Shown piece after piece: positions 1 through 8,500 of a DNA stretch of 15,132 nt. Position numbers and translations under genes: made by a program. Numbering within the stretch: position 1 is the stretch's first letter; the number at the start of each line of letters is the position of its first letter. The notes under the pieces were generated by a model. The model did not search any database. It was not told the origin of the DNA and was given only the letters and a program-made list of their open reading frames with translations. This stretch comes from an uncultured Collinsella sp. (GTDB lineage Bacteria > Actinomycetota > Coriobacteriia > Coriobacteriales > Coriobacteriaceae), in contig CABQLI010000056.1 in assembly GCA_902464965.1 (NCBI GenBank), forward strand, positions 1-15,132, read 5' to 3'.

Positions 1-1082
1 CGAGCAGGCACGCCCGCGATACGGCACATGGTGATAAACGTGAGCGCCATAACGCCGCAATCGCCGCGGAGCGAGTGTGCACAGTCATCGGCGATGGAGC
101 CCAAAAGCAGATATGGTGGCTGATAGCGATAGTCGATATGTTGCGTCAGATAATCATAGATGGCGCGAGCGCGATCGAGCGAATCCTCGAGCCCGTCAAT
201 AACACGCTCCGTCACCTGTCGCAGATACGGCGTAAACGCAATGTGCGGACGGTCCTCGGAGGTGTCCTCGGGCAGGGGCGCGTCCATACAGGGATGCGAT
301 GGGAGCGCGCCACCATAGATATCGCAATAGGCGGCATCGATGTGATAACGATAGGTCACCGAAAATGAATGTTCAGTCGAAGATGTCCAGGAGACAGTAC
401 GAGCCGAAACGTTCTCAGAGGCAACAGTGCCCTCCGACGTCATATCGAGAACCTCGACATGAGACTGTTGGCGACAGGCGGCGGCAACGGGCAGCCACGC
501 GCGAACAGTCTCTCCCTCCAGAGCCCCAGGGACAGACACGGACGCCTTAAGCGTGATGAGGCGACTCAACCCGTTTTGCGACTCCATCTCCTTGAGCATC
601 TGGTTGCGAAGCGCAATTCCGTCCGTAGAATCGGGACGCAGACCCGGAACCTCCCTGGGGTACACGCGAAGCGAATCGAGGAAGTTATCGAGAACAAACA
701 GCTCGCCATCGATAAAGCGCCAGTCAATTCGCTTACGATTAATCAGGTCATCAAACTGCTCTTCGGTAAACTCAGGCCACTCCTCGCGAATCATCGCAAT
801 AGCCAGATCACGCGACACCGAAAAATGAAGCGGCGTCTCGAGCATGCGATACCGCTCGGCACGAACGCAGGCTGCCAGGGAAGGCTCAGGATTCTGCTCC
901 AAAAGGCGATCGCAGGCAGCAACAGCCCGCGTCAAATAGCCGGCATCCTTGAGACGAAGAATCTCGGGCGGCAGTTCAATATCGAGATGACGAAAGTCAT
1001 CGCAGCAAACATCAACAGAGCAACCAACAGGACCCTCGTCAATAACCTTCCCATCCGAAGGCAGTACATTAATAACAGCCAT
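1..1082 (-). CDS. Transglutaminase-like domain protein, 3' end cut off by window edge
   Basis: The minus strand is open from an ATG at 1082 to the window edge (360 codons, no stop), so this is the N-terminal part of a larger protein. The last residues read GDCGVMALTFITMCRIAGVP, the typical transglutaminase-like (papain-fold) signature in which the Cys, here Cys342, is the nucleophile; the His and Asp of the triad would lie outside the window. Residues 1-170 are acidic, without a clear signal peptide or membrane segment, and I recognise no domain there. Residues about 180-260 look beta-rich, like the region that often precedes the core in bacterial members. GGAG lies 7 nt before the ATG. A possible promoter is TTGGGG-17-TACAAT at 1118-1146. 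Such proteins act as cysteine peptidases or amidases, or are inactive relatives; the substrate cannot be told. The family call is solid, the function open. Confidence 0.8.
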   Translation of the reverse strand, partial: MAVINVLPSDGKVIDEGPVGCSVDVCCDDFRHLDIELPPEILRLKDAGYLTRAVAACDRLLEQNPEPSLAACVRAERYRMLETPLHFSVSRDLAIAMIREEWPEFTEEQFDDLINRKRIDWRFIDGELFVLDNFLDSLRVYPREVPGLRPDSTDGIALRNQMLKEMESQNGLSRLITLKASVSVPGALEGETVRAWLPVAAACRQQSHVEVLDMTSEGTVASENVSARTVSWTSSTEHSFSVTYRYHIDAAYCDIYGGALPSHPCMDAPLPEDTSEDRPHIAFTPYLRQVTERVIDGLEDSLDRARAIYDYLTQHIDYRYQPPYLLLGSIADDCAHSLRGDCGVMALTFITMCRIAGVPA

Positions 1083-1117
1083 ACCAAAACTCCAAGTCAC
1101 TAGAACGCTTGAAGCCC

Positions 1118-1146
1118 ATTGTAGCGAGATAAAAAGAAAGCCCCAA
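1118..1146 (-). promoter_or_regulatory. Candidate promoter of the transglutaminase-like gene
   Basis: Read on the minus strand, TACAAT (1118-1123) sits 17 bp downstream of TTGGGG (1141-1146). The -10 matches five of six consensus bases; the -35 is weak. It lies 36 bp before the start codon. It overlaps a possible small terminator hairpin at 1131-1155, so one of the two readings may be wrong. Confidence 0.4.
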
Positions 1147-1155
1147 CAAGGGAGC
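1131..1155 (-). terminator. Possible weak terminator downstream of fba
   Basis: On the minus strand a short hairpin (GCTCC / GGGGC, one G-U pair, 6-nt loop, 1140-1155) is followed by the T-rich tail TTTCTTTTT (1131-1139). It could end transcripts from fba that pass through the 94-nt hairpin element. The stem is only five pairs, so this is tentative. Confidence 0.35.
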
Positions 1156-1223
1156 CATCAACACCGATAAACGGTACCTATAATAATGAATTCAGCCCAG
1201 TAACCCTGTAGCGAATTAACGAA

Positions 1224-1317
1224 GGAGGCCCCGTTTCCCCGGAGCTGATTCCGTCGCGCGACTTCTGGCGAAGCCAGGTGAGCGCGAGGGAAACAGCGTA
1301 GGGGAAACGGGGCCTCC
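1224..1317. repeat. 94-nt long imperfect palindrome (single extended hairpin)
   Basis: The outer arms 1224-1240 and 1301-1317 are perfectly complementary over 17 bp (GGAGGCCCCGTTTCCCC on plus). The inside continues symmetrically: 1244-1247 with 1294-1297, 1249-1252 with 1289-1292, 1254-1259 with 1282-1287, and CTGGC/GCCAG (1265-1269 with 1273-1277) around a GAA loop. That is about 36 pairs in 94 nt with small matched internal loops. It starts 21 bp past the fba stop. It may terminate fba, though there is no T-run, or be a mobile or repeated palindromic element, or a structured RNA. The structure is seen directly; the role is inferred. Confidence 0.8.
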
Positions 1318-1338
1318 GGCGGGAAGTTAAACCGCTAC

Positions 1339-2205
1339 TTACGCCTTGTTGACGGAGCCAAACTCCTCCATGAGCTCCTTGGTGCGGGCAACGATGTTGT
1401 CGCGACCAGGCTTGAGGAGCTTGCGGGGGTCAAAGCCCTTGCCCTGCTGATCCTTGCCAGCCTCGATGTACTCGCGAACGCCCTTGGCGAAGACGAGCTG
1501 CAGGTCGGTGTTGACGTTGATCTTGGAGATACCCAGGGAGATGGCCTTCTTGATCTGATCCTCGGGGATGCCGGTGCCACCGTGCAGGACGAGGGGCAGG
1601 TCGCCGGTCTGAGCCTTGATCTCGCCCAGACGCTCGAAGGAAAGGCCAGCCCAGTCGGCAGGGTACACGCCGTGGATGTTGCCGATACCGCATGCGAGGA
1701 AGTCGACGCCCAGGTCAGCAATCTGCTTGCACTCAGCAGGATCAGCGAGCTCGCCGCTGGAGGTCACGCCGTCCTCGGTGCCGCCGATGCCGCCGACCTC
1801 GGCCTCGATGGACATGCCCTTGGAGTGGGCAAGCTCAACGAGCTCCTTGGTGCGGTCGAGGTTAAGCTGGAAGGTCTCCTCGTGAGAGCCGTCATACATG
1901 ATGGACGTGAAGCCGGCCTCGATGCACTTGAAGCAGTCCTCGTAAGAACCGTGATCAAGGTGAAGGGCGACGGGAACGGTAACGCCCGTGGCCTCGACGG
2001 CAGCCTTGACCATGTCGGCGCAGACCTTGAAACCGCCCATCCACTTAGCGGCACCAGCGGTGCACTGAAGGATCAGCGGAGACTTGGCCTCCTCGGCGGC
2101 CTGGAGAATAGCCAGGGTCCACTCGAGGTTGTTGGTGTTGAAGGCACCGAGACCGTACTTGCCGGCCTCGGCCTTCTTGAGCATGTCTGCTGCGTTGACG
2201 AGCAT
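1339..2205 (-). CDS. fba: Class II fructose-1,6-bisphosphate aldolase
   Basis: A 288-residue cytoplasmic zinc-dependent aldolase. It reversibly splits fructose 1,6-bisphosphate into dihydroxyacetone phosphate and glyceraldehyde 3-phosphate in glycolysis and gluconeogenesis. The class II signatures are in order: HLDHG at 82-86 (catalytic Asp and zinc His), YDGSHE at 104-109, EVGGIGGTEDG at 136-146, the zinc His in NIHGVY at 176-181, LHGGTGIP at 207-214 and NVNTDLQ at 230-236. Length is normal for the shorter class II-B type. The start is the ATG at 2205 because AGGAGG lies 8 nt upstream and the protein then opens with the family's usual MLVNAADML; the frame is open further upstream (to 2301), but that stretch has no family similarity. 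The gene appears monocistronic, with an extended -10 about 40 bp before the start and the large palindrome after the stop. Tagatose- or keto-group-specific paralogues are less likely but cannot be fully excluded. Confidence 0.95.
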   Translation of the reverse strand: MLVNAADMLKKAEAGKYGLGAFNTNNLEWTLAILQAAEEAKSPLILQCTAGAAKWMGGFKVCADMVKAAVEATGVTVPVALHLDHGSYEDCFKCIEAGFTSIMYDGSHEETFQLNLDRTKELVELAHSKGMSIEAEVGGIGGTEDGVTSSGELADPAECKQIADLGVDFLACGIGNIHGVYPADWAGLSFERLGEIKAQTGDLPLVLHGGTGIPEDQIKKAISLGISKINVNTDLQLVFAKGVREYIEAGKDQQGKGFDPRKLLKPGRDNIVARTKELMEEFGSVNKA

Positions 2206-2245
2206 AAAAGAAACCTCCTGTAAGGTTGCTCCGATAACGCCTGAG

Positions 2246-2254
2246 ATTTTACCA
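2246..2254 (-). promoter_or_regulatory. Extended -10 element of the fba promoter
   Basis: The minus strand reads TGGTAAAAT, a TGn motif plus TAAAAT, about 40 bp upstream of the fba start. No good -35 is seen, which fits an extended -10 promoter. Confidence 0.5.
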
Positions 2255-2294
2255 CGGCGCACCCGAGCATAAACGTTCGTTTGTTCACGAATAT

Positions 2295-2369
2295 CGTCCA
2301 AACAGACTTTTTTGACCGTTTGCCCTACGGAATCGACCCGTTGGGGAAAAATAGCTTGACGTTTGGACG
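2295..2369. repeat. 9-bp inverted repeat in the fba upstream region
   Basis: CGTCCAAAC (2295-2303) and GTTTGGACG (2361-2369) are exact inverted copies, 57 bp apart, upstream of the fba -10. They could be paired operator half-sites that loop DNA, or chance. No known regulator site is recognised. Confidence 0.4.
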
Positions 2370-2399
2370 CTTCTCGTGCTTCAAAAGCCGACTATTAAG

Positions 2400-3083
2400 C
2401 TAAATCTGCATGAAAGGGTTCTGCATGAGCTCGCGTGCCATGGTGGTCGAATCGCCATGACCGGTTAGGCAAACGGTATCGGGCGGGAGAAGCCGGGCGA
2501 GCTTGGAGAGCGAGCGCAGAATCGCCGCCTCGTCTCCTCCAGAAAGATCGGTGCGGCCGTGCCCACCCGGAAACAGGGTGTCGCCCACAAAGGCAATGTT
2601 CCCCTGCTCGGTGGCAGCAAACAAGACGATCCCGCCCGGCGTATGCCCTGGCGTCTCGATCACCTGCAGGTAGATATCGCCCACCTCGATAGCATCTCCC
2701 TCGGCGAGCAGGCGCGTCGGCTCCCCGGGGTCAGGCGTCTCAATGCCCCACATAGCTCGCTGTTCCTCGATGTTCGCATGCGGCACCGCCACATCCTTAG
2801 CACACAGCTCATACTGGCAGCCCTCGCCAACGGTGGTTCGCACGCCTGTAACACCACCAACATGATCGGCATGGCCATGAGTGCATACGGCGCCAAACAC
2901 GCATACGCCGGGATGCTCGGCTCGAATATGCTCCACCAGGCGTTCGCCTTCCCATGCGGGATCGATAATCACACACTCATTGTCCGAAATAACAGCATAG
3001 CTATTGGTCTGAATGGGACCGTTTACGAGCGTCTCGATCTCGACCGATCCCTTGGGAGTTAAATCCAAGGACACAGCACTCAT
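2400..3083 (-). CDS. MBL-fold metallo-hydrolase (glyoxalase II-like)
   Basis: A 227-residue soluble metallo-beta-lactamase-fold protein. The metal ligands are visible: THGHADH at 68-74 (HxHxDH), His147 in ETPGHTPGG, Asp168 in FVGDTLF, and His209 in TGHGDST near the C-terminus. This is the small, single-domain type usually annotated as MBL-fold hydrolase or hydroxyacylglutathione hydrolase-like. The short length lacks the C-terminal helical domain of true glyoxalase II, so another thioester or related substrate is as likely. The start at 3083 has AGGAG 7 nt upstream. It is the last gene of the recJ-helicase / rel / MBL run; a perfect 10-bp hairpin separates it from rel, so its expression may be reduced or independent. 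Co-location of rel with small MBL hydrolases is, to my recollection, common in Gram-positive bacteria, without a known functional link. Confidence 0.9.
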   Translation of the reverse strand: MSAVSLDLTPKGSVEIETLVNGPIQTNSYAVISDNECVIIDPAWEGERLVEHIRAEHPGVCVFGAVCTHGHADHVGGVTGVRTTVGEGCQYELCAKDVAVPHANIEEQRAMWGIETPDPGEPTRLLAEGDAIEVGDIYLQVIETPGHTPGGIVLFAATEQGNIAFVGDTLFPGGHGRTDLSGGDEAAILRSLSKLARLLPPDTVCLTGHGDSTTMARELMQNPFMQI

Positions 3084-3104
3084 GTCCCTCTCCTCTCTAT
3101 AGAA

Positions 3105-3130
3105 CTCGAGGCATCAAACGATGCCTCGAG
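3105..3130 (-). terminator. Perfect hairpin between rel and the MBL gene
   Basis: CTCGAGGCAT (3105-3114) and ATGCCTCGAG (3121-3130) form a perfect 10-bp stem with a 6-nt loop. On the minus strand it lies 37 bp past the rel stop and 21 bp before the MBL start, just ahead of that gene's ribosome binding site. The 3' tail is only TTCTAT, so it is a poor intrinsic terminator. It could be a partial terminator, an mRNA processing site or an RNA-end stabiliser. Confidence 0.6.
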
Positions 3131-3167
3131 TGTAGCGAATATCGATAATGTGACACGTTCGTCGCGA

Positions 3168-5528
3168 CTAAACGCGGCGCTTAAGCTGGGCTCCACCCTC
3201 ACCGGGCATCAGGCGGCGCGCGTCGTAGACCGAGTCAACGCTGCTGATGGAGGCCAGCAGCGGATCCAGACCACTCGCGTCCGAGATCTCGACCATAAAG
3301 CGCAGGGTTGCAATACCCTCGCGGTTGGTCGACGTGGCGGCAGAAAGGATATTGCCGCCCGCATCGCCAATGGCAATGGTGACATCCTTGAGAAGGCCCA
3401 TGCGGTCCAGGCACTCGACCACGATCTCGACCTGGAAGAGGGTGTCGGCAGCGCCGTCCCACTCCACTTCGATCATGCGCTCGGGATGCTCCATAAGACC
3501 TTTGACGTTGGGACAGTTGGCGCGATGCACCGAAACGCCACGACCGCGCGTGATGAAGCCGACGATGTCGTCGCCCGTCACGGGGTTGCAGCAATGCGCC
3601 AAACGGACCAACAGACCGCTGTTACTCTCGCCCTTGACGATAATGCCGTTGCTGGCGCTCTTGCCGCGCTTTTGCGGCTTGCGGTTGGAGCCACGGGCAG
3701 GCTGCTTCACGACCTCGGCGATAGCCTCGGCCTTGGTGAGCTGCTCCTCGGGCTTGGGGTCCAAAATCTGCTCGACCTTGTTACCCACGGCGCGCGGGGC
3801 AACCTTACCGGCGCCCACGGCGGCAAACAGGTCCTCGAGCTGCTTGAAGTTCAACTGCTCCGCCACGGCGTTGAGCGCACGCGTGGATCGCGGCGTAGAG
3901 ATGCCATACCCGCGCTTGCGCAGGTCCTTGGCCAGTATATCGCGGCCGGCAGCAGCGTCATCGTCTTTGGTCGCGGCAGCGAAGTAACGGCGGATCTTTG
4001 ACTTGGCGGAAGGCGTCTTAACGATCTTGAGCCAATCACGCGACGGCTTGGAACTCTTGTTGGTCAGGATTTCAACGCGATCGCCCGTCTTAATCTCGTG
4101 CGTGAGCGGGGCCACCGCACCGTTGATCTTAGCGCCGACGCAGTGGTTTCCCACCTCGGTGTGAACGGCGTAGGCAAAGTCGAGCGGCGTGGAGCCGGCA
4201 CGAAGCGCCATGACCTCGCCCTTGGGCGTAAAGACAAAGATCTCCTGATCGAAGAGGTCGACCTTCAGCGAATGCAGGTATTCCTTGGCATCGGTGATCT
4301 CGTCAGACGCAGCCCAATCGAGCGAATGTTTGAGCCAGTTAATCTGGTCGTCCAGACGCTGGGCATCATTGGTCTTAGACGCAGACGATCCGCCCGACTT
4401 CTTATATAGCCAGTGGGCGGCAATGCCGTACTCGGCCTGCTCATGCATCTCGTAGGTTCGAATCTGAATCTCGAGCGGGCGAGCCGTGGGGCCGATGACC
4501 GTCGTGTGGAGCGACTGGTAGTTATTGACCTTGGGCATGGCGATATAGTCTTTAAAGCGACCGGGCATGGGGTGCCACAGCGTGTGCACCGCGCCGAGCG
4601 TGGAGTAGCAATCGCGCACCGAATGCGTGATGACGCGCAGTGCCACCAGGTCGTAGATCTCGGAGAATTCCTTGCCCTTGCGCTTCATCTTTTGGTAGAT
4701 GGACCAATAGTGCTTGGAACGGCCGTTGATCTGGAAGTCTTCCAGGCCAATGCGGTTGAGCTCGTCGGTGAGCGTCTTGATGGTCTCGGCCAGATAGCGC
4801 TCACGGACCTCGCGCGACTCCGCCACCATGCGTGCGATGCGCTGGTAGGCATCGGGCTCCAGGTAGAAGAAGGACAGGTCCTCGAGCTCCCATTTAATGG
4901 AGCTCATGCCCAGGCGGTCGGCCAAGGGCGCGTACACGTCCATGGTCTCGCGAGCCTTAAACAGGCGACGATCCTCGCGCAGGGCGGCAAGGGTGCGCAT
5001 GTTGTGCAGACGATCGGCAAGCTTAACGATAATGACGCGGATGTCCTTGGACATGGCGAGGAACATCTTGCGCAGCGTGAGGGCCTGCTTCTCGTCCATG
5101 CTGTCGACTTCGATGTTGGTGAGCTTGGTCACGCCATCGACGAGCTCGGCCACCGTATCGCCAAACAGGCCGGAAACATCGGCAAGCGAGGTCTCGGTAT
5201 CCTCGACGGTATCGTGCAGCAGCGCGGCGCACACCACGTCACAGTCCATCTTGAGGTCGGCCAAAATGATGGCCACCTCGACGGGATGGTTAATGTACAT
5301 CTCGCCCGAGCGGCGCTTTTGGTTGCAGTGCTTCTCGGCGGCAAAGCAGTAGGCCTGTTCAACCTTAGAGAAGTCGTCCTCATTCATATATTTGAGGCAC
5401 AGGCGCTCCAGCTTGTCGTAGCTGTCCGCCATAATCTCGGGCGGCAGCTCATCGGCATGCTTATAGTGCTCCATCTCCGAGAACGGCTGGAGGGTGGAAT
5501 CATGGGCGGTACGGGCTGCGGCATCCAT
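3168..5528 (-). CDS. rel: Bifunctional (p)ppGpp synthetase/hydrolase, RelA/SpoT family
   Basis: A 786-residue long Rel that makes and degrades the alarmone (p)ppGpp in the stringent response, acting on the ribosome. Domains in order: HD hydrolase about 50-200, with HDTVED at 105-110 and DRLHNM at 172-177, both intact, so hydrolase activity is expected; synthetase about 235-370, with RSKHYWSIYQK at 270-280, YDLVALRVI at 292-300, DYIAMPKVNNYQSLH at 327-341 and EIQIRT at 353-358; TGS about 427-490; a helical linker; the conserved Cys/His region LAHCCNPVTGDDIVGFITRG at 643-662 followed by VHRANCPN; and a C-terminal ACT domain about 699-772. It is a complete full-length enzyme with both activities, as usual for the single Rel of Gram-positive bacteria. 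The start at 5528 follows GGGGAAGGGG and lies 15 bp after the recJ-helicase stop, indicating co-transcription. Confidence 0.96.
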   Translation of the reverse strand: MDAAARTAHDSTLQPFSEMEHYKHADELPPEIMADSYDKLERLCLKYMNEDDFSKVEQAYCFAAEKHCNQKRRSGEMYINHPVEVAIILADLKMDCDVVCAALLHDTVEDTETSLADVSGLFGDTVAELVDGVTKLTNIEVDSMDEKQALTLRKMFLAMSKDIRVIIVKLADRLHNMRTLAALREDRRLFKARETMDVYAPLADRLGMSSIKWELEDLSFFYLEPDAYQRIARMVAESREVRERYLAETIKTLTDELNRIGLEDFQINGRSKHYWSIYQKMKRKGKEFSEIYDLVALRVITHSVRDCYSTLGAVHTLWHPMPGRFKDYIAMPKVNNYQSLHTTVIGPTARPLEIQIRTYEMHEQAEYGIAAHWLYKKSGGSSASKTNDAQRLDDQINWLKHSLDWAASDEITDAKEYLHSLKVDLFDQEIFVFTPKGEVMALRAGSTPLDFAYAVHTEVGNHCVGAKINGAVAPLTHEIKTGDRVEILTNKSSKPSRDWLKIVKTPSAKSKIRRYFAAATKDDDAAAGRDILAKDLRKRGYGISTPRSTRALNAVAEQLNFKQLEDLFAAVGAGKVAPRAVGNKVEQILDPKPEEQLTKAEAIAEVVKQPARGSNRKPQKRGKSASNGIIVKGESNSGLLVRLAHCCNPVTGDDIVGFITRGRGVSVHRANCPNVKGLMEHPERMIEVEWDGAADTLFQVEIVVECLDRMGLLKDVTIAIGDAGGNILSAATSTNREGIATLRFMVEISDASGLDPLLASISSVDSVYDARRLMPGEGGAQLKRRV

Positions 5529-5543
5529 CGAGGTCCCCTTCCC

Positions 5544-8500
5544 CTAGGCCCGCGGTACGATCGGGCGGTTGACTTTGGCTAGCATATCAGATGCGCACGA
5601 ATCGAGCGCCCAACTCCGGAAAGCCGAGAACTCCATGCGCGAGCGCAAGCCCTCCAAATAGCGAATTGACCTGCTCAATTGCACGCGGCCGGGGTTTTCG
5701 GCCATCGCGATGCGACGGGTGTCGTCAAGCCCCGAAACGCGGCAGAAACCAAGCTCTTCGAAGATTCCCAGGCCGCTTGCCACCGAACGTTCGTCGACCG
5801 GGGTGCGGGCATCGATGGCAAGGCACATCTGCGCGATGTCGATATCGCTTGCGCAGAATGAATCATCCCCGGTCTTACCGCGGTTGGAGCGCCACATGGT
5901 CTGCAGCGCGCGATAGAGTGTGACGAGTTCGTCACGCTCGGGTGCGTAGCAGTCGAGCAGGCGCTCGTTGATGCGGGCGTCGCGCGACGAATAGAGCAAG
6001 TAGATCACGGCGGGCCGGCCATCGCGACCGGCGCGGCCGCTCATCTGGTTGAACTCAATGGCGCCAAACGGCATGTGGTAGAGCACGACATGGCGGATAT
6101 CGGGCAGGTTGACACCCTCGCCAAAGGCGGAGGTCGAAACGATGCAGCTGAGGCTTCCGTCTCGGAATGCTTCCTCCACGCGATGGCGATCGGAACGCGC
6201 AAGCCCCGCATTATAGAACGCGATATGGGTTGCGCAATCGGGCACACGCTTGCGCAACGTCTTGGCGAGCGCCACGGACTGGTCGCGCGAATTGACGTAA
6301 ATGACGGTCTTCTCCCCCGTCGCCACGATCGACACCAAACGGTTCTCGCGGCTCGCAAGGTCGCGGTCGTCCTCGAGCTGCAGGTTCTCGCGCACCGTCT
6401 CGTCGACCACCGTGCGAGTGATCGGCAACATGCGGGCAAGCTCGGCCACGACCGGAGCCGTCGCGGTGGCCGTCGCAGCCATAACGACCGGGTCGCCCAG
6501 GGCTTTGAGGATATCGGGCATGTCAAGATAGGCGCTACGGTCGCCGCCCTTGGCAAGGCCGGCGTGGTGCGCCTCATCGATAACGACAAAGCCGATGCGG
6601 CCCGAACGCGTGAAACGGTCACGGTGGATAGACAGGAACTCGGGCGTCGTGAGCACGATACCGGTACGGCCCGAAGCTAGACCGGCGAACACGTCATCGC
6701 GTGCGGCCTCCACGGTCTCGCCGGTCAGCACGCCAACGCCAATGCCAAGCGCTGCCATCGTCGACGAGAGGTGATAGGCCTGGTCGGCAACGAGCGCGCG
6801 CAGCGGATAGACAAAGATGCTCGCACGCCCGCGAAGGACCGCCTCGCGCGCGGCATGCACATGGAAGATGAGCGACTTGCCGCGCCCCGTTCCCATAACG
6901 GCCAGAACACTTTGGTGATCGGCCAGGGCATCGAGCGCCTCGACCTGCGCGCGGTGCGGCTGGTTCGAGCCGATAAAGCTATGGATAAGCGAGCGCGTGA
7001 GCTCGGTATAGGAAAGCTGGGCGAGCGTCTCGCGTTTACGCGACTCCAGGCGCAGGCCGGAATCCGCCGGTTGCACGCCGCGGCGAAGTTCACATGCCGG
7101 ATCGTCGACGCTGGGCAGCGTGGTATCGCGGACCAGAACATCCTTGATCATGAGCTTGGGCTTCACACGCCCCTGCCAATGCTCGGCAACGGCCTCGAAC
7201 ACCAAGTCGACAGCGCTATCGCAGTTGATGAGCTTATCGATTTGCGGCACGCGGAACATAATGGCCGGCACACTCGCGGCGCCATCGGTCGCCACAAAGC
7301 GCATGTGCTCGCCGGTTTTGCCCACCACGGCGCGGTCGCACATCGTCACGCCCTCGGCAGCCAGCAGCGGCACCTTGTTGCCCTGGCCAAACGGCTCAAG
7401 ACGGGAGATCTGCTCGATGGTCTCGATATTCAGCTCGGAAAGGTCGACGGTGGCGGCGACCTCGTCGGTGTCTTCAAAGTCCTCGGCGGGAAGCTCCGAT
7501 AGCACGGCGGAAAGGCGGCGGCGGAACTCATCGAGCTTGGATGCCTCGATGGTCACACCCACCGCACCGGCATGTCCGCCGCGACGAATCAGCAGGTCGG
7601 AACAGCGCTCGACGGCGTCAAACAGGTTAACTTTGCCCACCGAGCGACCAGAGCCGCGCGCGATACCGTCCCCGATCGAGAACAGCAGCGCCGGCACGTG
7701 ATAGCGGTTGGTCAGACGGCTTGCCACGATGCCCTTGACGCCCTCGTGCCAGCCCTCGCCACCCACGACGATTGCGCGTCCGCCGTCATAGGTCTTCTCG
7801 ACCTTTGCCATGGCATCGCGCGTGAGCTCCGCCTCGATCTCACGGCGCTGGCGGTTGATTTCCTCGAGCTCAGCCGCCAGTGCGCTTGCTTCGATGGGAT
7901 CGCGGGCAAGCAGCAGGTCGAGCGCCAGCTTGGGATCGGCCATGCGACCGGCAGCGTTTAAGCGGGGAATGAGCGAGAACGATAGGCCATCCGCCGTAAT
8001 GCTCGAAAGGTCCGCCTTGGCGAGCGCAGCAAGCGCGATATAGCCGGGACGAGCGGTTACGCGCATCTGCTGGATGCCCTCGGCAACCAGCGCGCGGTTC
8101 TCGGGCGTGAGCGGCATCATGTCGGACACGGTGCCCAGCGCCGCGACCTCGATTAGCGAACGCCAATACGACGGCTTGCCCAGGCGCTCACCCAGGACTT
8201 GCACCAGCTTGAGCGCCACACCAGCACCGGCAAGTTCACGCGAGGGCCCCTCATCCTCGAGCTTGGGGTCGGTCAGGGGCACACCCTGCGGCACCTGGTC
8301 GGAGGGCTCGTGATGGTCCGTGACCACCAAATCGATCCCCAGGCTCTCCAGATAGGAAACCTCTTCCTTGGCGGCAATGCCGTTATCGACGGTCACGATC
8401 AGCTGGGGGCGAGCGAGCTCGTTAACGCGGTCGAGTGCCGCGCGCGAAAGACCGTAGCCCTCGTCAAAGCGATGCGGAATAAACGGCGTGACATCGGCGC

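Noticed and set aside
369..1103. Plus-strand open frame of 244 codons
   Set aside because: It lies opposite the transglutaminase-like gene, whose core motif is clear; composition is arginine-rich and of low complexity, as expected for a shadow frame.
1582..2223. Plus-strand open frame of 213 codons opposite fba
   Set aside because: Leucine-, glycine- and valine-rich product with no motif; fba on the other strand accounts for the sequence.
2356..2384. Plus-strand promoter starting with TTGACG
   Set aside because: No -10 at a suitable distance and no plus-strand gene follows.
4413..5582. Long plus-strand open frame (389 codons) opposite rel
   Set aside because: It is an antisense shadow of the rel codon pattern, lacks a ribosome binding site and any family motif, and rel is certain.
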